Positions 1-9,194 are shown, numbered from the stretch's first letter. The stretch: DNA of 64,000 nucleotides from CALNXN01 sp942490645 (GCA_942490645.1 CALNXN010000010.1:434001-498000), one strand, 5' to 3'. Notes: a model not told the origin generated them from the sequence alone. A program made the numbers and translations.

Positions 1-210
1 TCCGCCTTTGCCCAATGCTGCGCGCATGGAGAGAATTCGGTCAGCTGGATGTCGTTTTCTTGAGAACGGCGGATCGGCCGGAGCCCAATAGTGATCATCG
101 CAATCCACATGCACCAGAGATCGGGACTGCGCCACACGCGCGCCCAAGGTCGTTGTTCCCGTGCCAGAGGCACCAAACACGTAAATGCGGTCTGTGGACG
201 TTCTGACCAT
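1..210 (-). CDS. P-loop kinase-like protein, N-terminal fragment
   Basis: The minus-strand frame opens at an ATG at 210 with a good GGAGG ribosome binding site and runs off the window start without a stop, so only about 70 residues are visible. A Walker A loop, GASGTGTTTL, lies at residues 13-22, followed by VDCDDHYW. This arrangement is typical of small adenylate-kinase-like or 'topology modulation' AAA proteins that phosphorylate a small molecule. The substrate cannot be told from the fragment. It is transcribed away from the TRAP operon. The nucleotide-binding fold is clear, but any specific name would be a guess. Confidence 0.75.
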   Translation of the reverse strand, partial: MVRTSTDRIYVFGASGTGTTTLGARVAQSRSLVHVDCDDHYWAPADPPFSRKRHPADRILSMRAALGKGG

Positions 211-300
211 GCCGTAACCTCCGATGAATACACTTTTGAAATGTAATCCGTCGAGGCGTATCCGGCAATATGCTGCACTGCCGCATGGCGCATCAACATG

Positions 301-327
301 AAAAAAGGGGGCCAGTTGGCCCCCTTT
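301..327 (-). terminator. Rho-independent terminator of the first TRAP operon
   Basis: Perfect 11-bp stem (AAAGGGGGCCA with TGGCCCCCTTT) and a two-base loop. On the minus strand it is followed by a run of T, complementary to the six A at 301-306. It lies about 25 bases beyond the stop codon of the large TRAP permease gene. Confidence 0.9.
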
Positions 328-352
328 GGTAAGACATGAAATCCAGTCTGGA

Positions 353-2707
353 TCAGTTCGGGATTAGATCCGGCACGATGGTGACGATGCCGGGGAAGAA
401 CCACAGGATCGACAGCCCTACCACCTGGATCCCGACGAATGGGATAATCCCGCGATAGATGTGGCCCGTCGTGACCTCCTTCGGCGCGACACCCCGTAAG
501 TAGAAGAGCGCGAACCCAAAGGGCGGTGTCAGGAACGAGGTCTGCAAGTTCACCGCGATCATGATCGTCACCCATTTCGGGTCGAACGAACCGCCATAGA
601 TAACCGGCCCCACAATCGGGATCACGATGTAAATGATCTCGAGGAAATCGAGCACGAAGCCCAGAACGAAGAGCACCACCATAACGATCAGGAAGACCTT
701 GAACTCGTTGTCAAAGGACTTCAGCCATTGCTGGATGTAATGCTCTCCACCAAAGCTGATGACCACGAGGTTCAAAAGCTGCGAGCCGATCAGAATGGTA
801 AAGACCATGCTGGTGACTTTCGCCGTTTCACGCACAACCGGGCTGAGAACGCCATTGGTGAACAGGATCCAGCACGAGAACAGCAGCCCGAAAACGGCGT
901 AAAGATATGCGCCATAGGCAAAGAAGAACGCGATCCAGCTTTCGACGCTGACACCGTCCTGATTGATGCGCAGGTCAAAGTTCACACCGATCAGGATCGC
1001 GATGATAATGGCCAGCGTCGACCAGATGATCACCTTGGGCGAGCGGTCCAGATCCTTGAGCTTGCGGTAGGCCGCGAGCATGATCGCCCCGCCTGCCCCC
1101 AAGGCCGCGGCGGGCGTCGGGTTGGTGATCCCACCAAGGATCGACCCCAGCACAGCCACGATCAGAACCAGCGGCGGGAACACCACACGGATCAATTCGT
1201 TCGAGGCGCATAGCTTGGTGCCATAGACCACGCCATACATCACAAGCGTAAATGGCAATGCCCAAAGCAGGACCGACGCGCCCGGCGACGTATCCGCCTT
1301 GATCAACAAGATATCGACAAGCACCGTAAGCACCGTGCCAATACCACCGATGATCAGCGGTGTTGGCGATGACGATGGCGACACACCGCGCGCCGTGGTC
1401 ATAATCAATCCCGTCATTATCAGCAGGATCGCAATGCCCGTGCCGACAGGTGCCGCATTCGCGATTGCAGCAGCCTGCTTTTCGGCCAGCGCCTCTTCGG
1501 ACAGACGCTCAGATTGCGTCGCCCCGCCTGCCTCCGTCAGCGCCGCTTGTTCGGCAACGGCCGTATCCCAGGCCTCTTGGCCGTGCAATTCGATCATCGA
1601 CGCCTGACACTCAGGACCGACGTTCGTCCGCAGGCTCGCGCCTTCGCCAATGTCCGAAAAGCTGGAAACGGTTGTGTTCTGGCTGCCCACGATACCGACA
1701 TTGCCCAGCAACACGGTGCCGATAACGATGGCCAATGGTGCGCCAAGGAACCACGTGAACGCCTCGGATCGGGTGATGGGTTCGGCGTTGGCGGCGCCCA
1801 TTTCGACCGCCGGCGCCTTGTCCGGGTTCAGCAGCGCATAGCCAAAGGCATAAAGCGCATAGAGCAGCGCCAGCATGATGCCCGGCAGCAGTGCCGCCTG
1901 AAAGAGCGTACCGACGGACAGAACCGCAGGCTCACCAAGGAAGGTCAACGCATCCGTACACCCCGCGACCGAGGCGCGGACTTCTTGCGCGTTGGAATAG
2001 AGATCGCCCGCGAGCGTGCCCAGAAGAACGATCACGATCGAAGGCGGAATGATCTGCCCCAGCGTGCCGGAGGCAGCAATTACACCGGTGGACAACTCAG
2101 GCGAATAGTTATTGCGCAACATGGTCGGCAGCGCCAGCAGGCCCATGGTCACAACCGTCGCACCGACAATCCCGGTGGAGGCGGCAAGGAACGCGCCCAC
2201 AACAACGATGGACACGGCCAGACCACCTGGCAGCGGGCCAAAGACGCGCGCCATTGTGGTCAGCAGATCATTGGCGATCTTGGAGCGTTCCAGCGTGATA
2301 CCCATCAGAACAAACATCAAAACCGCCAGCAGCGTTTCAATCGATTGCCCGGCCAGAACGCGCTCGTTCATGCGGTTCACAACAAAGGATACGTTGCGGT
2401 CCAGCGCGACTTCCCAGCCGCTGGGGAACACCGGTTCGGCGATCCGCGGCAAGTCGGGGTATCGGAAGATTGATATGGTGTCGGCCTTGGTGCCGGAATT
2501 CACCAGATCACGGTAGGCCTGCGCCGATGTGTCGATGGCTGCGTGGATCAGCAAACCCGCACTGTCCAGCGCCGCGATAATCGCAAAGGAGATAACCCCC
2601 GCACCCGCGATGGCAAAAGCCACCGGAAAGCCGGACAGAATTCCGCCAAACAAGCAGATGAAAACGATGATGAGGCCTACTTCTACCCCGTCCAAACCGA
2701 AAAACAT
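353..2707 (-). CDS. TRAP transporter large permease subunit, long form (DctM/TakM-like)
   Basis: This is the membrane subunit that carries out sodium- or proton-coupled uptake of the organic acid delivered by the periplasmic binding protein. The protein has 784 residues, against about 430 for ordinary DctM. The extra length comes from two hydrophilic inserts: one near residues 55-115 (around SIFRYPDLPRIAEP) and a Glu/Ala-rich one near 350-430. DctM-type signatures are present (SGTLGQIIPPS, TPPFGFALFYLRG), with many hydrophobic segments. The start is 15 bases downstream of the small permease stop. Third gene of a takP-dctQ-dctM operon. Such long forms occur with TakP-type binding proteins, so the length is probably native. 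Confidence 0.93.
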   Translation of the reverse strand: MFFGLDGVEVGLIIVFICLFGGILSGFPVAFAIAGAGVISFAIIAALDSAGLLIHAAIDTSAQAYRDLVNSGTKADTISIFRYPDLPRIAEPVFPSGWEVALDRNVSFVVNRMNERVLAGQSIETLLAVLMFVLMGITLERSKIANDLLTTMARVFGPLPGGLAVSIVVVGAFLAASTGIVGATVVTMGLLALPTMLRNNYSPELSTGVIAASGTLGQIIPPSIVIVLLGTLAGDLYSNAQEVRASVAGCTDALTFLGEPAVLSVGTLFQAALLPGIMLALLYALYAFGYALLNPDKAPAVEMGAANAEPITRSEAFTWFLGAPLAIVIGTVLLGNVGIVGSQNTTVSSFSDIGEGASLRTNVGPECQASMIELHGQEAWDTAVAEQAALTEAGGATQSERLSEEALAEKQAAAIANAAPVGTGIAILLIMTGLIMTTARGVSPSSSPTPLIIGGIGTVLTVLVDILLIKADTSPGASVLLWALPFTLVMYGVVYGTKLCASNELIRVVFPPLVLIVAVLGSILGGITNPTPAAALGAGGAIMLAAYRKLKDLDRSPKVIIWSTLAIIIAILIGVNFDLRINQDGVSVESWIAFFFAYGAYLYAVFGLLFSCWILFTNGVLSPVVRETAKVTSMVFTILIGSQLLNLVVISFGGEHYIQQWLKSFDNEFKVFLIVMVVLFVLGFVLDFLEIIYIVIPIVGPVIYGGSFDPKWVTIMIAVNLQTSFLTPPFGFALFYLRGVAPKEVTTGHIYRGIIPFVGIQVVGLSILWFFPGIVTIVPDLIPN

Positions 2708-2722
2708 GGATAAGCCCCTTAG

Positions 2723-3655
2723 TTAATGCACACCTTCGTATGCTTCTTCACCGTCACCAAGGCTGTCCTTGTCGACGTATTTGCCTTCGCTCTCCTGACC
2801 TTCGCGCCATTCCAGATAGGAGCGGAAGAAGAAGGCAACGGCCTGTATGAACACCATGGCCGCAAAGGCGCACAGCAAAATCTTGAACAGGAAGTAACCG
2901 TTGAACCCATTTGGGCTGAACCCGATGGTTTCCACGTTCCAGCGCAGTGCACGGGACTTGTTGAGCAGACGCTCCAGACTGTCAGAGGCAGACGGGTTCG
3001 GCACGATCAGGTGGCGCCACAGGAAGAACCAACCGTACATCCAGATCAGCACTGCCGTTGGCATCATGAAGAAGAGCGAACCGAACATGTCGATTACTTT
3101 CTTGGAGCGGAATTTGACCGCCGAATAGACCAGATCCACACGCACGTGTCCGCCCTGCACAAAGGTGTAGGCGCAGCACAGGCACACGACCATGGCGTTA
3201 TAGAGCTTTAGTTCTTCGGCAAACCAGCTGATGTCGAATTGCAGCGGAATACCAAACCCGATCGAAATATCGGGACGCGTGAAAATACGCTGCATGAAGA
3301 CGATGATGATCTGCTGAATAACCATCAGCAAACCCGCCCATGCGAAAAACCGGCCGACTGTATTGGCAAAACCTTCCAGCACGCGGACGTAGCCCCACAT
3401 GATGTTCGTGCGCCACACGCCGATGCCGAACATCACCAAGAACGTCGTCAAAACGACAAAGAAGAACTCGACGGAACCGCCATAGTAGACGAAGCGCGTG
3501 ATCGCTTCCTTGCTCGACCAGTCCAACCAGAGACCGGGATGCGTTATGGCGTAGAAAAAATTGTAAAAGGCCATGGCGATATTGGTGAAGAACCAAATCA
3601 GCCCATCAAGGATAACCGAAAAGCCACCGCCCCCGGTGCCTGCGTCATTTTCCAT
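2723..3655 (-). CDS. TRAP transporter small permease subunit (DctQ-like)
   Basis: Membrane protein of 310 residues that partners the large permease in the TRAP complex. Several hydrophobic segments are visible, for example FFFVVLTTFLVMFGIG and YNAMVVCLCCAYTFVQ. The latter is followed by GGHVRVDLVY, the conserved DctQ-type motif after a transmembrane helix. It is longer than common DctQ proteins (160-220 residues), with an N-terminal extension and an acidic C-terminal tail, matching the enlarged large subunit. The start ATG at 3655 has a GGAGGGG-like ribosome binding site. It is separated from takP by a hairpin. Confidence 0.92.
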   Translation of the reverse strand: MENDAGTGGGGFSVILDGLIWFFTNIAMAFYNFFYAITHPGLWLDWSSKEAITRFVYYGGSVEFFFVVLTTFLVMFGIGVWRTNIMWGYVRVLEGFANTVGRFFAWAGLLMVIQQIIIVFMQRIFTRPDISIGFGIPLQFDISWFAEELKLYNAMVVCLCCAYTFVQGGHVRVDLVYSAVKFRSKKVIDMFGSLFFMMPTAVLIWMYGWFFLWRHLIVPNPSASDSLERLLNKSRALRWNVETIGFSPNGFNGYFLFKILLCAFAAMVFIQAVAFFFRSYLEWREGQESEGKYVDKDSLGDGEEAYEGVH

Positions 3656-3764
3656 TGTGTCCCCTCCTCAACGTGCCCGGCTATTTGGGTCGTTGGCCCG
3701 TCATTCGGCAGTTGCCTTGACCCCGGACCTGCGACTGCCATGCGCAAGATCCGTTCGGATCAAA

Positions 3765-3788
3765 GGGCCACGCAGCATGGCGTGGCCC
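3765..3788 (-). terminator. Hairpin between binding-protein and permease genes
   Basis: Nine-base perfect stem (GGGCCACGC with GCGTGGCCC), loop of six, 26 bases past the takP-like stop. Only a short TTT follows on the minus strand, so it is a weak terminator. Such hairpins commonly lower permease expression relative to the abundant binding protein or protect the 3' end of its mRNA. Confidence 0.65.
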
Positions 3789-3814
3789 CTTGACGTTTAG
3801 TTTAGACCGACAAA

Positions 3815-4903
3815 TTAGCCGTTGGCCAGAACGCGGTTGCGCTGCTCGACATAAAAGCCGTCCGACTGAAGGATCCAGTCAGAGGATTGTGCCAGCGACT
3901 CTTCGAAGCTGCCGCGGATTTTCGCGAACAGTTCGTCGTTCATGTTCTCGTCCATGACTTCTTTGGAGGCTGCACCGAAGGCATCCCACACGTCGTCGGT
4001 GAACTGCTGCGTTTTCACGCCCTGCGCCTGCAGACGCTTGAGAGCCGCGCCGTTGTTGGCGAGCGTTTCGGCCAGCTGTACGTGCGTTGTGGCCATCGTC
4101 GCGTTGCTGATGATCGCCTGATGCGCTGGGGACAGATCGTTCCAGACGTCGAGATTGACGCCCGCTGCAAGACCGGAACCTGGCTCGTGGAAGCCCGCCG
4201 TGTAGTAGACCTTCGCAACTTCCTGGAAGCCGGCGCGTTCGTCCGCGAACGGACCAACCCACTCCAGACCGTCCAGAGCGCCGGAGGACAGCGCCTGATA
4301 CAGCTCGCCGCCGGGGATGTTCTGAACAGATGCGCCCAGTTTGCCCAGAACCTTGCCACCCAGACCGGGCATGCGGAATTTCAGACCGTTGAAGTCGGCG
4401 GCCGACTTGATCTCGTTGCGGAACCAGCCACCGGACTGCGAACCGGAGTTACCGCACTGGAAGGACTTCAGGTTGAAGATGTCGCCCAGTTCGTTGTGCA
4501 GGTCATGCCCGCCACCGTGGTAGTACCAGTTTGTCAGCTCTTGTGCTGTCGCGCCAAACGGAACAGCCGTGAAGTAGGCATAACCCGGGTGCTGACCGAT
4601 GAAGTAATAATCGGCGGAGTGATACAGGTCAGCCTGACCCGAAGACACAGCGTCGAACACTTCGAACGCGCCAACCAGCTCACCAGGAGCTTTTTTGTCG
4701 ATTGTCAGCGTGCCATCGGACATCGCACCGACCATTTCTTCGAAATAGACGGCCGCGTCATCCAGAACCGCGAAACCGCGGGGCCAGGATGTAACCATTG
4801 TCAATGTGCGGTTGCCTTGCGCAATCGCGGGTGCGGCCAACGTGGTGGCGGCTGCGGCTGTGCCGCCCAGTGCAGATGTCTTCAAAAATGAACGACGATC
4901 CAT
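3815..4903 (-). CDS. TRAP transporter substrate-binding protein, TakP-like
   Basis: Periplasmic binding protein of 362 residues that captures an organic acid, probably a 2-oxoacid or related carboxylate, and hands it to the TRAP permeases. The start at 4903 is chosen because GGGAGGAG lies just upstream and the protein then begins MDRRSFLKTSA, a twin-arginine-like signal ending APAIAQ. The body resembles TakP of Rhodobacter sphaeroides from memory: HSADYYFIGQHPGYAYFTAVPFG, then WYYHGGG, GGWFRNEI, and LKFRMPGLGGKVLGKLG. The conserved TRAP arginine lies in LKFRMPG. First gene of the operon and divergent from a sensor kinase gene. The exact substrate is not established. Confidence 0.93.
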   Translation of the reverse strand: MDRRSFLKTSALGGTAAAATTLAAPAIAQGNRTLTMVTSWPRGFAVLDDAAVYFEEMVGAMSDGTLTIDKKAPGELVGAFEVFDAVSSGQADLYHSADYYFIGQHPGYAYFTAVPFGATAQELTNWYYHGGGHDLHNELGDIFNLKSFQCGNSGSQSGGWFRNEIKSAADFNGLKFRMPGLGGKVLGKLGASVQNIPGGELYQALSSGALDGLEWVGPFADERAGFQEVAKVYYTAGFHEPGSGLAAGVNLDVWNDLSPAHQAIISNATMATTHVQLAETLANNGAALKRLQAQGVKTQQFTDDVWDAFGAASKEVMDENMNDELFAKIRGSFEESLAQSSDWILQSDGFYVEQRNRVLANG

Positions 4904-5155
4904 AGAGATACTCCTCCCAAAAATGATGCCTGCACGTCGTGAAAATGCGCGCAGACCAATACGAGTGTGGCGGACATTAGCGTTTTGAACAGGATTGGGA
5001 ATACCTACTACTGCGTAGATTTGCGTCACACGCCTCAGTTTTGGTCACTATTGTTAACCAATTCGGCGCACCTGTCGCGTCCCACACCCTTCCTACAGGT
5101 TGAATCCCCGGCATCAGGCTTTGATTCGCCCCCGGATTTGGCTTATCGAACCTGC

Positions 5156-6586
5156 ATGACATGGTTGAATTCCCTGATCCGGCTGACTTATGCACAAAAG
5201 CTGTCGCTTTTGGCCGCAGTTCCGCTTGTCATGGCGGTTGCGGCCATCGCACTTGTCGTTGCGGTTCAATCCCGCGCACTGGCAGAACGCGAAATCGTGG
5301 CACTGGAGACGCAGCTGATCGAGGCCAAAAAGGCCGAGCTACGCAATTATGTCACGCAAGCGCGCAACGGGTTTTACTTTATCTACGGATCCGCCGCCCC
5401 CGATGATCAGGAGGCCAAGGATCAGGTCAGTCAGATCCTGTCGGCGATGATCTACGGCAAGGACGGATTCTTTTTTGTCTACGATTACGACGGGGTCAAT
5501 CTGGTCAGCCCGCGCCAGACCGACCGGATCAACCGCACGTGGACAGGCGAAACCGACAGCGAAGGCACGCCAGTTGTCGACGAGTTGATCCGCATTGCCC
5601 GACAGGGCGACGGGTATCTGACGCATCTGTGGCCCAAACCCTCCACCGGCACCGAGGCCCGGATGATCACATATGTTACCAGCTTTCCCAGTTGGCGGTG
5701 GGCGGTGGGCACAGGCGTCTTTATTGATGACGTGCTGGCCACGGTGGCGAATGCGCGCGCCGATGTCGAAGCCCGCGTTCAACGCACGTTCTTCTATATT
5801 GCTGGCATCACGGTGGCCGCCCTTGTGATCGTCTTCCTGACCGGCATGGGGTTGAACATACGCGAACGCAGGTTGGCCGATGCCAAGCTCAAGAAGCTCA
5901 CCCAGCGCGTGTTTGACGCGCAGGAAGAAGAACGCGGTCGTGTCGCACGCGAATTGCACGACGGCATCAGTCAGATACTGGTTGGAGTGCGCTATGCGCT
6001 TGATACCGCGCGCCGCAAACTGGATCGTGGCGACCCGACGGCCGATGTACCGCTGTCCAAAGGCATCAGCTCGCTCGGCGAAGCCATTACCGAGGTGCGC
6101 CGCATCAGCCGCGATTTGCGTCCCGGCGTTCTCGATGATCTGGGCCTTGGCCCCGCGATCAAGGCGCTGACCGAAGACTTTGCCACCCGCACCGGGATTG
6201 ATACCAAATTCAGAACCGTGGTGTTCCGCAACCGCCTTGATCCCGAAGCCAAGATCGCGCTTTACCGCATCGCCCAAGAGGCGCTGACCAATGTCGAACG
6301 TCACGCCGCCGCCAGCCGTGTGGAGGTTGATCTGCGTGGGCACAAACGCGGGGCGACACTCAAGATCGAAGACAACGGCCAAGGGCTCAGCGGCGATGGC
6401 CGGCTTAGTGGCACGCCCGGTCTGGGGCTGCGTAACATGCAAGAACGGGTTGACCAGCTGGACGGATGGCTGGATATCCGCAAACCGAAATCCGGCCCCG
6501 GCACCGTGATCGAAGTCACCGTGCCGTTGACGCATTTGTTGCCGCCCGAACCTGAACCTGTCCCTGCCCCGAAAGTCCCAGCATGA
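5156..6586 (+). CDS. NarL-type sensor histidine kinase with periplasmic cache domain
   Basis: Membrane sensor of 476 residues. A transmembrane helix at about 16-37 precedes a single-cache periplasmic domain (YGKDGFFFVYDYDG, about 100-113; ending VGTGVFIDDV). A second helix follows at about 212-232, then a HisKA_3 dimerisation box with phospho-acceptor His in RELHDGISQ (near 265), and a HATPase_c domain (NVERHAAA, EDNGQGL, PGLGLRNMQERV). The chosen ATG begins MTWLNSL, just before the first helix. The stop overlaps the regulator start (ATGA). Its divergence from the TRAP binding-protein gene suggests it senses the carboxylate or its bound carrier and controls that transporter. This is inferred from context. 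Confidence 0.93.
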   Translation: MTWLNSLIRLTYAQKLSLLAAVPLVMAVAAIALVVAVQSRALAEREIVALETQLIEAKKAELRNYVTQARNGFYFIYGSAAPDDQEAKDQVSQILSAMIYGKDGFFFVYDYDGVNLVSPRQTDRINRTWTGETDSEGTPVVDELIRIARQGDGYLTHLWPKPSTGTEARMITYVTSFPSWRWAVGTGVFIDDVLATVANARADVEARVQRTFFYIAGITVAALVIVFLTGMGLNIRERRLADAKLKKLTQRVFDAQEEERGRVARELHDGISQILVGVRYALDTARRKLDRGDPTADVPLSKGISSLGEAITEVRRISRDLRPGVLDDLGLGPAIKALTEDFATRTGIDTKFRTVVFRNRLDPEAKIALYRIAQEALTNVERHAAASRVEVDLRGHKRGATLKIEDNGQGLSGDGRLSGTPGLGLRNMQERVDQLDGWLDIRKPKSGPGTVIEVTVPLTHLLPPEPEPVPAPKVPA

Positions 6587-7233
6587 GCGCGCCTGATCCT
6601 GTCAAAGTCCTGATTGTTGATGACCACCCGATGGTGGCGGAAGGCATCCAGTCGATCCTCGAAAGCTATGAGGAGTTGCATGTGGTTGGCACCTGCAATT
6701 CGGGTCGCTCCGCGATTGACCGGCTGCATGCGCTGGACCCGGACGTGATCCTGATGGACCTCAATATGGCCGATGTCGGTGGTTTGACCGCGACGGAAAT
6801 CATTCTGGAGCGCCGCCCCGGCACGCGCATTCTGATCCTGTCGATGCATGACAGCGCCGAATACATCGCCTCCGCACTCAGCCATGGCGCAATGGGTTAC
6901 ATCCTCAAGGACGTGCCCACGGACGAGATCAAACAGGCCATCGATGCCGTTATGGCCGGACAGCAATACCTGTGCACCGGCGCGGCGGGGTCTCTCAAGC
7001 CCAAGGACGACGATGCCCGCGAAGCGCTGACCGGGCGCGAACAGACCATCCTGCTGCAATTGGCGCAGGGCAAATCCAACAAGGAAGTCGCCCTGATCCT
7101 CGACATCTCGGTGCGCACGGTTGAGACGCACCGCAAGAACATCAAACGCAAACTTGGCATTTCCAGCACGGCGGGCTTGACCCGTTATGCGCTGGAACAT
7201 GGTGTCCTGCAGGGCACGGGCGTGTCCTTCTAA
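6583..7233 (+). CDS. NarL/FixJ-family response regulator
   Basis: DNA-binding regulator of 216 residues paired with the preceding kinase through a four-base overlap. The receiver domain carries the acidic pair in VLIVDDHP, the phosphorylation site in VILMDLNMADVGG (near residue 58) and the conserved lysine in GYILKDVP. The C-terminal LuxR-type helix-turn-helix spans about 145-205 (LTGREQTILLQLAQGKSNKEV, then VRTVETHRKNIKRKL). The likely target is the divergent TRAP operon promoter between 4904 and 5155. That region is 252 bases long and I see no decisive operator in it. Confidence 0.94.
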   Translation: MSAPDPVKVLIVDDHPMVAEGIQSILESYEELHVVGTCNSGRSAIDRLHALDPDVILMDLNMADVGGLTATEIILERRPGTRILILSMHDSAEYIASALSHGAMGYILKDVPTDEIKQAIDAVMAGQQYLCTGAAGSLKPKDDDAREALTGREQTILLQLAQGKSNKEVALILDISVRTVETHRKNIKRKLGISSTAGLTRYALEHGVLQGTGVSF

Positions 7234-7424
7234 GCACTCGCGCGCCCACCCATATCCTCGCAAACCAGCGGCAAATCGCGCAGTGCGCGTGGTGGGTATG
7301 GATTACCAGACTATTGCGCGAACCGCAGAAATCCTACCCTTGGTTGTATTCGATGCCGACGACGTGGCCGCATTTTTCGCGGTTCTGGCATCGGATTCAT
7401 TTTTGAAACCAAGGGAGAATTGAA

Positions 7425-8930
7425 ATGACGGGATCACACGGACTGTCCGGCTATGACGCTTTCGTTCTGGAATGCGCCAATACCACACCGGACCCCCTGC
7501 CGCAGGCGTTTGGACGTCTGGGGCCACGCAACGAGCTTTCGGGGATCGGTCCCGATGGCAAACCCTTCGACGATCTGAGCGTTCAGGCCGCCTTTACCCA
7601 GGCGCTGGACGAGATGGAGGACAAGACCAACCCCGAAAGCGATGTGGCGGCGGGCATGACCTTTTTGGGTCAGTTCATCGACCACGACATCACGCTGGAC
7701 GCTCAAAGTGCGATCGGCACGCGGATTGATCCGCGCTCCATTCGCAATGTGCGCACGCCGACGCTGGATCTTGACTGCGTCTATGGCGATGGGAATGAGG
7801 CGTCGCCTTACCTCTATCATCCCGACCACCACGGGTTCTTGCTGTTCGGCACCAAGGCCAATGCCAATGATCTGGCGCGCAACGCCCATGGCACCGCGCT
7901 GATCGGTGATTTCCGCAACGACGAAAACCAGATCGTCAGCCAGCTTCAGGGGGCCTTTGTGTGCATGCACAACATCCTGATGACGGCGCTGCAAGAAGAC
8001 TCCAGCATGGTACCCGCCGCGTTCGAAGGCATCCGCTCGGAGGCCATCGCCCATGGTCACAAACCCGGCGACAGCACGTTTCAAGCCGCACGGCGGATCC
8101 TGCGGCTGCACTATCAGTGGATCGTGCTGAACGACTTTTTGCCCTCTTTTGTGGACAAGGACGTGCTCAAAGCCATTCGGCACGCGTTCAGCCATGGACA
8201 TCTACCCAAACCCTTCACGCATCACAGCCCGATCATGCCGATCGAGTTTTCGGGTGCCGCCTACCGGTTTGGACATGCCACGGTGCAGAACGCCTATCAT
8301 CTGAACGACGATGTCGGGATGGTGGATCTGTTTGAGATGGGCCGCGACGAGTTCAACCGCCGCCCTGAAAAGCACAATATCCAGTTCGGGCGGCTTTTCG
8401 ATCTGCCGGGCAATGCCAAGTTCCAAAAGGCGCGGCCCATCGGGCGCAAGCTGGCCAGTTCCATCTTTAACCTGTTCTTCATCGGCGATCCGCTGACCAT
8501 CGGCGGCAAGACCCTGAGCATCGAAGACAGCCGCAAGTTGCCGCACCGCAACGTGTTCCGGGATCGCATGACGCTGGAGCTGCCCTCGGGCCAACAAATG
8601 GCGCGACTGATGCATGAGGCGGAAATTCGTGCGCCCAAAGAGCTGACGCACCACGGCATCACCAAAACGCCGCTGTGGTACTACTGCCTGCACGAAGCAG
8701 AAAGCTTTGGCGGCAAGCTGGGCCCTGTGGGCGGCGCGCTGGTGGCGGGTACGCTCATTCGTCTGCTGACACTGGATCCGGAATCGATCCTGTGCTCCAC
8801 CCATGATTTCAAACCATGGACAGCACTCGGAGCCTCAAAGGACGGCAACTTCTCGATGGGTCACATGCTGGCCTGCGTCGAGGCGGGGCGCGCCAACATC
8901 GCTCACCGCGAGGAGCTGATCGCCGGTTAA
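7425..8930 (+). CDS. Animal-type haem peroxidase family protein
   Basis: Haem enzyme of 501 residues in the peroxidase-cyclooxygenase superfamily, which oxidises small substrates with hydrogen peroxide. The distal histidine lies in TFLGQFIDHDITLD (near residue 85). The proximal histidine is in AAYRFGHATV (near 288). LDCVYGDG and YLYHPDHHGF fit the region that binds calcium in animal homologues. LHYQWIVLNDFLP is the conserved helix before the catalytic domain core. No signal peptide is visible, so it is either cytoplasmic or exported unusually. An AAGGGA ribosome binding site precedes the ATG. It stands alone, after a 190-base gap, with no obvious partner. The physiological substrate is unknown. 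Confidence 0.92.
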   Translation: MTGSHGLSGYDAFVLECANTTPDPLPQAFGRLGPRNELSGIGPDGKPFDDLSVQAAFTQALDEMEDKTNPESDVAAGMTFLGQFIDHDITLDAQSAIGTRIDPRSIRNVRTPTLDLDCVYGDGNEASPYLYHPDHHGFLLFGTKANANDLARNAHGTALIGDFRNDENQIVSQLQGAFVCMHNILMTALQEDSSMVPAAFEGIRSEAIAHGHKPGDSTFQAARRILRLHYQWIVLNDFLPSFVDKDVLKAIRHAFSHGHLPKPFTHHSPIMPIEFSGAAYRFGHATVQNAYHLNDDVGMVDLFEMGRDEFNRRPEKHNIQFGRLFDLPGNAKFQKARPIGRKLASSIFNLFFIGDPLTIGGKTLSIEDSRKLPHRNVFRDRMTLELPSGQQMARLMHEAEIRAPKELTHHGITKTPLWYYCLHEAESFGGKLGPVGGALVAGTLIRLLTLDPESILCSTHDFKPWTALGASKDGNFSMGHMLACVEAGRANIAHREELIAG

Positions 8931-9119
8931 ACGCACAACAGCATCGGACGCGGGCGTGAAAACCCGCGCTCGATTTGCGAAAATATCGCCTCTACCCGGC
9001 CCACACGCAACAAACGCAAAGAAAAATCCGCCCCTGCGACATTATTTCTGCCCAAAGGGCGGTTGACGCCCACAAAAACCCCCCATAATGTCCGCGCCAG
9101 CAAGAGGAGCCTTTTCGGC

Positions 9120-9167
9120 ATGACAACCCTAGTCGTCATTGTAGGAACCACGCGCATGGGCCGGTAA
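9120..9167 (+). CDS. Branched-chain leader peptide of the ilv operon
   Basis: Fifteen-codon reading frame with an AAGAGGAG ribosome binding site at 9102-9109. It encodes MTTLVVIVGTTRMGR, so codons 4-8 are Leu-Val-Val-Ile-Val. The frame ends just ahead of a strong intrinsic terminator and 105 bases before the acetolactate synthase start. This is the classical layout of a ribosome-mediated attenuator that senses charging of Leu, Val and Ile tRNAs. The peptide itself is not expected to have another role. Confidence 0.9.
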   Translation: MTTLVVIVGTTRMGR

Positions 9168-9194
9168 CGGTAGACCATAGTCTGACCCATGCGC
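9152..9194 (+). promoter_or_regulatory. Alternative (anti-terminator) stem of the ilv attenuator
   Basis: GCGCATGGG at 9152-9160, inside the end of the leader reading frame, is perfectly complementary to CCCATGCGC at 9186-9194. The 3' arm invades the first bases of the terminator stem at 9193. A ribosome stalled on the Leu/Val/Ile codons would leave the 5' arm free to pair. A ribosome reaching the leader stop at 9165-9167 would cover it and allow termination. The exact energetics were not computed. Confidence 0.7.

Noticed and set aside
1514..2473. Long plus-strand open frame opposite the TRAP large permease
   Set aside because: Its composition (Arg/Gln/His-rich) is that of an antisense shadow in high-GC DNA. 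The minus strand carries the family motifs and ribosome binding site.
5339..6535. 398-codon minus-strand open frame opposite the sensor kinase
   Set aside because: Antisense shadow of a clearly identified histidine kinase gene; no start signal and no domain.
8949..8967. Hairpin after the haem peroxidase gene as a terminator
   Set aside because: The stem is only five bases and no T-run follows. Termination probably occurs elsewhere or by Rho.
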